Source: Epithemia pelagica (lineage: Eukaryota; Bacillariophyta; Bacillariophyceae; Surirellales; Surirellaceae). Taken from it: 64,000 nt of DNA. Below the pieces are notes generated by a model, which worked only from the letters and a program-made list of their open reading frames with translations, did no database searches and was not told where the DNA came from. The DNA is taken from contig OX337228.1 of assembly GCA_946965045.2 (NCBI GenBank), forward strand, positions 2,232,001-2,296,000. Reading direction: 5' to 3'. Positions 31,511 through 39,572 of this stretch are shown here, piece after piece. Position 1 is the stretch's first letter. The number at the start of each line of letters is the position of its first letter. Made by a program: the position numbers and the translations under genes.

Positions 31511-31948
31511 TGCTGTATCGTTCTCGTGCGTTTTGGTCTTCTCAAGTTTCTAAGAGGTTATTGAGAATTGCTGTTTGTGTGTCCAATCTCCATTAGCGGT
31601 CAAAAGCATCTTTTCGACTTGCAAGCAAGCACATGGTTGATTGTTGAATGAACTGTGGAACGATGTTGGAGGGAAGATGTAGTTTTTGTGGAGCAGTCGC
31701 TACAAAAGCGCGTGTTCCGCATGCCCGCCCGCCTTAATTAAACGACAAGAATGTTCTAAACATAATGAAATATGTAACAAAATTTAACGTTTTAACCGTA
31801 TTCCCGTTGAATCGAAAGATTTTTTCCAAGTGTGGTCTGATTTGTTTTTTTGTCAAGTGGTCTGCAGACCAGGCAATGACGAACGCTCTCTGTCTGAGAA
31901 ACGCTCGAAAACCCAAGACTCTCTGAGAAACCCCTACTCTACAAAAAG
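31511..31948. other. Divergent promoter region, transposase and SET/dioxygenase genes
   Basis: About 440 bp shared between the two largest genes of the giant element. It is AT-rich near 31735-31850. No gene or clear motif is seen. Both genes may be expressed together from here. Confidence 0.45.
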
Positions 31949-34729
31949 ATGGAGAGGAGAACAATGAAAACACGAAGTCAATCTGAATCGCGTCTTAAGG
32001 CGCTTGCTCATGTTGCAGTTGCTGCCTCGGAGGCGGAGTCGGAGCCACATTCACCATCACCTATGGCAGCAGCAGACGAAGCAACAATGGCAGCAACAGA
32101 AGAAGCGAGAGCAAGCCATCGGTTTCTTACAGACGAAGACCTCCATAAAGTCAACGAGAAAAAGCATGCAGACAGTCGTCGCGGCAAGCTAAAGGACGAC
32201 AATGCATACACGGACTCGGCGTCGGCTTTGAAACAGCGCCTCAGCGAGCAACGGAAAAAGGATTATGCGGAGGCTGTCGCTGCAGTAAAGAAAGTCAAGG
32301 CCTATGGACGGGATCCATGGGACAATTTCATCCGAGGACTGAAGTTTCTGTCCACTTCGATCAAGGATGGCACTGTGCTGATCAACGCATACGGAGTGTT
32401 TGTGGCAAAGAAGATTGGCGTCACATTTTCGGTGACAGATGCGCCCATTCGCAAATCAGGCACAGGCATCAAGAACTCTAATACGGCCCCCAAGAAAAAT
32501 GACTACGGACTGGAAGTTGGGGAAGTTGTGCCCAAGTCCGTTGGGATTGGGATCCCAACCAAGCAAACTCGAAACAACTCGTGCCTCAAGTTTCGACAGT
32601 TCAGCTTCTCCCTCAAGAATGATCCGATCTTCAAGATTATGCTGGGGACAAAACACATCTTCACAGTCAAGAAGTCGGGCCTCAAGGCCGAAGAGGGAAA
32701 AGAAGGCCCCGGGTTTGGTCTTTTTTCTGTACAAGAGCACAAAGTAGGTGAGGTGATTGGTGTGTATGCAGGGTTGGATATCACCTCTCGGACCGTCGGT
32801 CGGACCGAGTACGCAATTCAGTTTGGAGAGCACGGAGAACGCATCGTTCAAGCCGACAACGAGGATTTCTTTTTCATGGGGTTTCATTTGATGAATGATC
32901 CCCAGTATCACCTCTACGATACAGAAGAAGGACCTGACGAAGCACACCAGGACTACAACGTGCGTATCGACAAGAATCTGCTAGTTCGTGTGATCAAGGA
33001 GATCGCGGAGGGGGACGAGCTGTTTTTATTCTACAACCTTAGCTCGGACACCAAGACAATCGCAGCCTCAAAGGAAGGCGGTGAGGAGCCTGATGAGGAT
33101 GTGCAGAAGAAGCGAGGTCGATCCAGCCAGGATGATTCTCCGAAGAAGGTGAAGAAGATGAAGATGGGTGGTTCTGGTGGTAATGCTCCTGCTCCTGATG
33201 TTGCCATTCAACAGCACTACCAACCGCACGACCTTCAACTGCACCATCCTGTTCCCGCCGCTGCTGCTCCTGATGTTGCCATTCAACAGCACTACCAACC
33301 GCACGACCTTCAACTGCACCATCCTGTTCCCACTGCTGCTGTTCCTCATGATGTTGCCACTCAACAGCACTACCAACCGCACGACCTTCAACTGCACCAT
33401 CCTGTTCCCGCCGCTGCTGCTCCTGATGTTGCCATTCAACAGCACTACCAACCGCACGACCTTCAACTGCACCATCCTGTTCCTGTCGCTGCTGTTCCTC
33501 ATGATGTTGCCACTCAACAGCACCACTACAATTCTCCGCAAATACACCACCTTCAACCACACCATCATCCTCAGTACCACAGTCCACCATACCATCATCC
33601 TCCACATTCCCACTACACGCCCGGGCATTTCTATGATGAGCATCATCGGCCCCATGTCTTGGTGGCTCAGGGGCAGCTCCCTTATGAAGGATACGGGCAG
33701 GTTCAGCCACAACCAAGCATTCCATATGACGCCCCGATACTCAATCAAAACCCCAGTCCGGAGGACTCTCACCAGGTGGAAGCGGTTGAGGAGGAAGCAA
33801 ATCCGGCAGAGAAAGCAAAAGAACTGAATAAAAACTATGGCCACTTGTTGATCAATTATGAGGGTGATCCACGAGGACGTTTTTTGGTCGCTCCGACAGA
33901 GCTTCTTGGATTGTTGCGTGATGTCTGGTCTCTCGGAACGGAGAAGCATGGGGACGACAAGATTTCGAAGAGAATGCGGGGTGTGCAACAATACACCCCA
34001 CAAATCCAAATGCGCATGTTTGACGGTGAAGGATTAGTGGCACATGACGAATTCACACCCTGGGGGAAGAAGCAGGTAGCTGAAATTGTGGCAACATTCA
34101 AGAAGACTCTTGCTCAAGCCCTTGTGGACATGGAGTACGCAGAGGATGACTCCTTTGCTGAAGGTATCCAGATCCACCTGTCGCTCCTCAAGACCACATT
34201 TGAAAAGGTGCAAGAGCCACATCTGGATTTCAAATGGGATGTGGTCACGCCAAGTCCGGACGAGGAACAGGGTTCGACTGAACAGAAAGGGACACCCCAA
34301 GGCAACGTCAAGACTCGTGGAAAGGGACGAAAAAAGGCGCCGTTCCGAGAACGTGTCCCATTTGCTGTTTTTGTGCCCCTGACGGAGGACGGAATGACTT
34401 TAGAATTGTGGCGGCACCGCAAGGACCACAAGAAGAATAGGCATCAGTTGGGTGAGGTGGTCGACGTTCCCTATGGAACGTTCCTCATGATGCGAGGCGA
34501 TACTGTTCACGCCGGAGGCTTCTTGACCAGTGCCCAAGGCAATCCACGTGCCCATTTCTACATGTATCAAGGGCGTGATCAAACCATTCATCCATATCTT
34601 CCCAAAAACGAGTACCAGTTACCACCCTACTACAACTCAGAAGATCGTCTCGCAGCATATTACCGGCACAGTCAGCATGTCCACTATAAATCTCCAAAGA
34701 AAGTTCGTGGCGCACTTCTTCTAAAATAA
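31949..34729 (+). CDS. SET-domain and 2-oxoglutarate/Fe(II) dioxygenase-like fusion protein (926 aa)
   Basis: This is one uninterrupted frame. A SET-like lysine methyltransferase domain spans about 225-370: PGFGLFSV, GEVIGVYAG, then FHLMNDP in place of the usual NHS motif, and EGDELFLFYN. Residues about 410-530 are four to five copies of a repeat of about 26 residues (VAIQQHYQPHDLQLHHPVP). The C-terminal third looks like a dioxygenase double-stranded beta-helix: iron ligands H758-x-D760 (EPHLDF) and H854 (GDTVHAGG), with R867 (NPRAHFYMY) placed to hold 2-oxoglutarate. Such enzymes oxidise methyl groups on nucleic acid or protein, so one protein may both add and remove methyl marks. That is inference; neither domain was checked by search. 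It is divergent from the transposase inside the same element. Confidence 0.75.
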   Translation: MERRTMKTRSQSESRLKALAHVAVAASEAESEPHSPSPMAAADEATMAATEEARASHRFLTDEDLHKVNEKKHADSRRGKLKDDNAYTDSASALKQRLSEQRKKDYAEAVAAVKKVKAYGRDPWDNFIRGLKFLSTSIKDGTVLINAYGVFVAKKIGVTFSVTDAPIRKSGTGIKNSNTAPKKNDYGLEVGEVVPKSVGIGIPTKQTRNNSCLKFRQFSFSLKNDPIFKIMLGTKHIFTVKKSGLKAEEGKEGPGFGLFSVQEHKVGEVIGVYAGLDITSRTVGRTEYAIQFGEHGERIVQADNEDFFFMGFHLMNDPQYHLYDTEEGPDEAHQDYNVRIDKNLLVRVIKEIAEGDELFLFYNLSSDTKTIAASKEGGEEPDEDVQKKRGRSSQDDSPKKVKKMKMGGSGGNAPAPDVAIQQHYQPHDLQLHHPVPAAAAPDVAIQQHYQPHDLQLHHPVPTAAVPHDVATQQHYQPHDLQLHHPVPAAAAPDVAIQQHYQPHDLQLHHPVPVAAVPHDVATQQHHYNSPQIHHLQPHHHPQYHSPPYHHPPHSHYTPGHFYDEHHRPHVLVAQGQLPYEGYGQVQPQPSIPYDAPILNQNPSPEDSHQVEAVEEEANPAEKAKELNKNYGHLLINYEGDPRGRFLVAPTELLGLLRDVWSLGTEKHGDDKISKRMRGVQQYTPQIQMRMFDGEGLVAHDEFTPWGKKQVAEIVATFKKTLAQALVDMEYAEDDSFAEGIQIHLSLLKTTFEKVQEPHLDFKWDVVTPSPDEEQGSTEQKGTPQGNVKTRGKGRKKAPFRERVPFAVFVPLTEDGMTLELWRHRKDHKKNRHQLGEVVDVPYGTFLMMRGDTVHAGGFLTSAQGNPRAHFYMYQGRDQTIHPYLPKNEYQLPPYYNSEDRLAAYYRHSQHVHYKSPKKVRGALLLK
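33180..33535 (+). repeat. Coding tandem repeat of about 78-84 bp (QHYQPHDLQLHHPVP)
   Basis: Four full copies and one partial copy, alternating between units starting APDVAIQQ and PHDVATQQ. That pattern points to duplication of a two-unit block. Confidence 0.88.
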
Positions 34730-34878
34730 AAAAACTATAAGTTTATGCTTGCGTGATAGACTTTCGTCTGTTGTTGTAATCCATGACCTCCCCACTTCCA
34801 TTTCTCGTCTCAATCGTCCCCTGTCTCCGACATCTTCAGACGACACTTAAAAATTGATTTGAAGCTTGCCCAATCTCG

Positions 34879-36380
34879 TGTGCTTTGTGCTACATCGGGA
34901 AAAATGCCTCCATCAATGGATGGCCTATTCTCAATGACCATGGCGCCTACGGTCAATCTGAGACCTGGGTACACTCAGGGAGATCCTAAACTAAAATGCT
35001 ACAAAGTAGGAGGGGCAGAGAGTCAATATGGAACGAGACGAGTAGCAACGTCCTTCGGTCTCGAAATGTTGTGTGCTACGTGCTACATCGAGAAAAATGC
35101 CTCCATCAATGGATGGCCCATTCTCAATGACCATGGCGCCTACGGTCAATCTGAGACTTGGGTACGCTCAAGTAGGTTCTAACCTAAAATGCTACAAAGT
35201 AGAAGGCAAGCGAGTCAATATTGAACGAGACGAGTAGCAACGTCCTTCGGTCTCGAAATGTTGTGTGCTACGTGCTACATCGGGAAAAATGCCTCCATCA
35301 ATGGATGGCCCATTCTCAATGACCATGGCGCCTACGGTCAATCCGACACTTGGGTACGCTCAAGTAGGTCCTAAACTAAAATGCTACAAAGTAGGAAGGC
35401 AAGCGAGTCAATATTGAACGAGACGAGTAGCAACGTCCTTCGGTCTCGAAATGTTGTGTGCTACGTGCTACATCGAGAAAAATGCCTCCATCAATGGATG
35501 GCCCATTCTCAATGACCATGGCGCCTACGGTCAATCTGAGACTTGGGTACGCTCAAGTAGGTTCTAACCTAAAATGCTACAAAGTAGGAAGGCAAGCGAG
35601 TCAATATTGAACGAGACGATTAGCAACGTCCTTCGGTCTCGAAATGTTGTGTGCTACGTGCTACATCGGGAAAAATGCCTCCATCAATGGATGGCCCATT
35701 CTCAATAACCATGGCGCCTACGGTCAATCTGATACCTCGTTACGCTCAAGTAGGTTCTAAACTAAAATGCTACAAAGTAGGAAGGCAAGCGAGTCAATAT
35801 TGAACAAGACGAGTAGCAACGTCCTTCGGTCTCGAAATGTTGTGTGCTACGTGCTACATCGAGAAAAATGCCTCCATCAATGGATGGCCCATTCTCAATG
35901 ACCATGGCGCCTACGGTCAATCTGATACCTCGTTACGCTCAAGTAGGTCCTAAACTAAAATGCTACAAAGTAGGAAGGCAAGCGAGTCAATATTGAACGA
36001 GACGAGTAGCAACGTCCTTCGGTCTCGAAATGTTGTGTGCTACGTGCTACATCGAGAAAAATGCCTCCATCAATGGATGGCCCATTCTCAATGACCATGG
36101 CGCCTACGGTCAATCTGAGACTTGGGTACGCTCAAGTAGGTCCTAAACTAAAATGCTACAAAGTAGGAAGGCAAGCGAGTCAATATTGAACGAGACGAGT
36201 AGCAACGTCCTTCGGTCTCGAAATGTTGTGTGCTACGTGCTACATCGAGAAAAATGTCTACATCAATGGATGGCCCATTCTCAATGACCATGGCACCTAC
36301 GGTCAATCTGATACCTCGTTACGCTCAAGTAGGTCCTAAACTAAAATGCTACAAAGTAGGAGGGGCAGAGAATCAAGATT
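34879..36380 (-). repeat. 193-bp tandem array in right TIR (8 units)
   Basis: The same 193-bp unit as in the left arm, in the opposite orientation, with eight copies of the CCATCAATGGATGG segment against eleven on the left. The innermost unit is more divergent (TGCTTTGTGCTACATCGGG, TACACTCAGGGAGATCC). Confidence 0.9.
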
Positions 36381-37024
36381 GAACGAGACGAGTAGCGGAA
36401 ACTGACGATGAGGATCGATTGTGGTTCGTGTCGCGAGAGATGAAAATCCTCATCGATGGACGACTATTTTGCGATAACCATGGCACCTACGATAGTTATG
36501 ATACTTGGTTTCACGAAGGTAGACCCTAAAGTAAAAGCCCTTCAAGTATGAACTGTAGAACTACCATATTGGAGCTTCGGCAGTACATCGAGTTACGGAT
36601 GAAAATCTCGTTCCAACAAAAACGAGCCAAATCGAGCAGGGGTTTGTTTGCGCTATCACGCCCACCGATAGCCCATATGACCTGAAAGTGCTCTTCCTTA
36701 CACTACGATAGACACATCGTAGGCACCATTTGATGGTAGGGCACGTAGTGGTCGACTTATAGTACCATCAATGTAGCGGCCAAAGGGCAATCTAGCGGCC
36801 ATTACGTGGACGAAAAAAAAAATGACCCTACAATGGTGAGTTAGAACTCGATAACCATGGCCGCTATAGCAAAAGTGGCCCGCAGGGGCCGAGAGCATTG
36901 TTTGAAGAAGACGTCGCTCGATATTGGGGCATGGGCGTCCTATATTGAGTGAGTTACGCTAGATGTCCATCATGGTCATTTGGCCGCTATTTTCGAGGTT
37001 TTGGCCGCCTCACCCGGCGCGGCA
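34879..37024 (-). repeat. Right terminal inverted repeat of giant element (about 2.15 kb)
   Basis: This is the reverse complement of the left arm, with fewer array units. The outer part (about 36400-37024) carries the same four TAGCGGCCA/TGGCCGCTA motifs. The end CGGCGCGGCA meets CTAG at 37025. Confidence 0.88.
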
Positions 37025-37028
37025 CTAG
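37025..37028 (+). repeat. CTAG target site, right copy
   Basis: The second copy of the 4-bp site. Beyond it, GGGGTG completes the MULE-like element 2 terminus. Confidence 0.75.
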
Positions 37029-37034
37029 GGGGTG

Positions 37035-37044
37035 ACGTGAAGAA
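37035..37044 (+). repeat. Target-site duplication of MULE-like element 2 (right)
   Basis: ACGTGAAGAA, identical to 22738-22747. It marks the outer edge of the whole nest. Confidence 0.85.
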
Positions 37045-37639
37045 AGAGAAGTGCGAATCACTCCCCAGCGATCATCAGACAAATGAAATTTCCCACTTCC
37101 CGAAGCTCGAGTCCAAGTACTTTTTGACACTGTGTAAACCCAACACCTCGAAAACGGACCGCGATCGAACACGCAGACGCGTGCGACCGAACACATGTTC
37201 CACTGGAGGGGCATAAGTAGGGCTTTTGTAACTCCCAGGCTCTATAGACTCGAAACATATGCCTCTTGACGGATGTAAGACACACTCTAATGTTTGAATT
37301 CCTAACGCGTTTTCCCTTGAGCGAATGGTTTCACTGATTGACCAATCAGAAGGCTTAGCGTGGGTTCTCTACCCAGAAAAACCTGTATTCTCGTTGTGAC
37401 AAGCAACAACCCATCGGTGCCAATCAAAAGGTTGCGCACTTCACCATGCACCTTCGTTGAATTCCTACCGAGAAAAGACATGCCAATAAGCTGTGGGCTT
37501 GACACTTGATCCATTAATCGACTTCGTTTCTCTTTGGCAGTCAACGATACCATACGATAGAAACATCCGAAGCTGCTTTACCATCCCACCTTTCCAATCG
37601 TCGCTCTCCTTGATCTCTCCAAGACGGCCTTAAGACAAT
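37045..37639. other. Upstream region of paralogue 3, right flank of transposon nest
   Basis: About 595 bp without a recognisable gene. With 21578-21988 and 22734-22747 it would make a shared intergenic region of about 1,020 bp before the insertions. Confidence 0.5.
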
Positions 37640-38705
37640 ATGAATCCCCGCTTGAAAAGCATCGCTCACCTCCCATCAGTTGAGTCTGAAGATGATTCCG
37701 CTTTCCACGTTTGCATTCGGTCCCCTCCAAGCCGCCACGCATCTCCAACTTCCTCGGAATCTTCAGTTGAACACGAAGCGGCCCTTCTGCTATCTATATC
37801 AAGCATATGCGACCGTGAAGTGAAAGACAGGGGATTCGACGCCATCTTTGATGATATGCCTCGGTTTCCTTCACTCGTTTCAGGTTCGCGGTCGGAAGAT
37901 CAATCTCCCCTGAAGCCACGACCGGAACTAGTTCAGCAAGAAAAAACAGACCTTTGTGCTCTCCGCGCTCGAACAGTCTCTATTGATTCTCCAAGACTTA
38001 CAGCCATGGAAGTTGACCGCACGGCTTCTCCAGTTCTGCTTCCCGCCGCGAGAGCCACGGCTCCGGAACCGGTGATAGTTTCTCCGCTGACCCCTCATGC
38101 CACGGTGCGGCGTCTGCCTGCTCGTAAGCCCTCTATTCGCTTAGCCAGACAAAGCCGTCGTGAGTCAATAGTTGAGGAACCCGAAGAGAAGAATGAGGCA
38201 AAGAGCGCGAATCTTGCTCCGAAAAGTGTGAAGGGAAGAACGCTCCAAGCCGCTCCTCCGAAAGGGGTTCCGATCAAGAAGATTGGCCGGAAGAAGTTCT
38301 CTTGGAAATGTTATCCAGAGGTGAGTGTATCGGGTTCCTCAATGAATCCCTTTCTGTTGAATTCGTCAAGACTCACGCTTTATTCATGTGCAGTTGGAAC
38401 AATTCCTGATTACGAACCGGGAAGAGTATCTTAGGCATTCAGCACTGAACTATACGATTCAACAGAAGCAGTACAACAATCGTTTGACTGATGAGCTTCT
38501 TGAGTTGGCAACTCGATATGGATATATCTTCGACACCCAGGAATTCTCTTTCGTCACTGTACGTGACCGCATTCGGTGCTACTACAAGTCCTATGTTCAA
38601 TCAGCCAAGAAAAGAGGCGTTCTTATGGGCTATGCCGCAAGAAAAGCTGGGCTTCTGAAGGAAGACAGTATTGCTGGATCCGCCAAGCTTGTTACGTCTT
38701 TATGA
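37640..38705 (+). CDS. YPE-LE domain protein, paralogue 3
   Basis: Exons are 37640-38320 and 38394-38705. The 73-bp intron has GTGAGT and TGCAG borders; the product is 330 aa. A disordered N-terminus of about 215 residues (Ser/Pro-rich) leads to the domain KKFSWKCYPE, which ends exon 1, and LEQFLITNREEYLRHSALNY, which opens exon 2. The domain ends at RDRIRCYYKSYVQSAKKRG. The intron falls at exactly the same codon boundary as in paralogue 1 (12410-14534). Function unknown. It is oriented away from the transposon nest. Confidence 0.85.
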
Positions 38706-39572
38706 GGTTCTACTCAAGATGCAGGGGACGCCATCTCTTCCATTTTCCACGGGAAAGAAGCTATTACGATTGTTCTTGTATCATCCCAAATCGGCGAGGT
38801 TTACGGTTCACATCCTGTCTGCTTATATATGACGTATGGGTGGAAAAAACACTTAAGAACTTCTACATGCCATGAATACCGCGAGTATTACGGAGTTTGG
38901 TACCATTATGAATAAGCTACATAGATGCATTCGTTCATTTTATGTGTGATGTTTACAACAGTTGCCAACAACCAGTGGATACAAAATTAATGTGCCGAAG
39001 AGAGGGGGTGAAGTCATTTCTAAGTTTGTTGGAGAGAAGAACTACTTTTGCATACTCCCGTTCTTCAATCGGTAGGTTCTTCACGTTCCACAGAAGAGAA
39101 AGGAATAGTATTGTGTCCAAAGTCAAAAAGCTTTCTACCTTCCGCGCAATGCGAATCGATCGTCACGGAATCCTTTTGACTGCGGTATTACTGCTCTGGA
39201 GAGACAACTTCTTCTCTCGAGAGCGCTCAATGATGCCCTACATCTTCATCCTTCCTTGCTGTAGGACAAGACAAGCGTATCAAATTTACTTCAGACACAA
39301 CAAAGCATGAAGTTCGCTTTTGATTGGTGGTGACACGAGCCAACACAAGCTACAATACCCGTTTAAAACGGCGATCCCCAACGAAAGCCAATCCCCAGCG
39401 ATTCCCCCGCACGCGTGCGCTTGTGTCGGTGTGCGTTCACTTATCCTTATCCCTACTTGTAGTTTAATCATGTTCTGGTCTCACCCAACAAGGCCCATAT
39501 TCGCAACCAGTGTTGTGGCAAGTGAGTTGTGCATGAAGTATTGAGTCCAAGTTGAACGAAACAAACAAGTCA
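38706..39572. other. Intergenic region
   Basis: About 870 bp downstream of paralogue 3 and upstream of the ankyrin protein. An open frame at 38942-39310 has no recognisable content. Nothing else is seen. Confidence 0.45.

Larger units (their letters stand above)
23485..37024. mobile_element. Giant TIR transposon (13,540 bp) with piggyBac-type transposase and SET/dioxygenase cargo
   Basis: The ends are TGCCGCGCCGGGTGAGG and its exact complement CCTCACCCGGCGCGGCA, flanked by CTAG on both sides (23481-23484 and 37025-37028). The outer 500-650 bp of the two ends match almost base for base; one visible difference is a T9 versus A10 run. The inner parts of both ends are tandem arrays of a 193-bp unit. 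Between the ends lie four genes: minus 26499-27020, plus 27499-28059, minus transposase 28175-31510, plus SET/dioxygenase 31949-34729. Near-identical ends and intact frames suggest a recent insertion. The boundaries are fixed by the restored MULE terminus around it. Confidence 0.88.
22748..37034. mobile_element. MULE-like TIR element 2 (743 bp) interrupted by the giant element
   Basis: Its sequence is 22748-23484 plus 37029-37034. The left end is CACCCCCTAGCGGGG. The right end is split: the last 6 bp, GGGGTG, lie beyond the giant element. Joining the two parts at a single CTAG gives a right end whose reverse complement is again CACCCCCTAGCGGGG, followed directly by the duplication ACGTGAAGAA. 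The internal sequence aligns, inverted, with element 1 (735 bp). It has no coding capacity. Confidence 0.82.

Noticed and set aside
24175-36380. Tandem repeats considered as a CRISPR-like array or a centromeric satellite
   Set aside because: The unit is 193 bp without separate spacers, the genome is eukaryotic, and the arrays sit symmetrically inside the inverted ends of a transposon.
38942-39310. 122-codon open frame downstream of paralogue 3
   Set aside because: No domain, a weak start context, and composition like the surrounding non-coding DNA.
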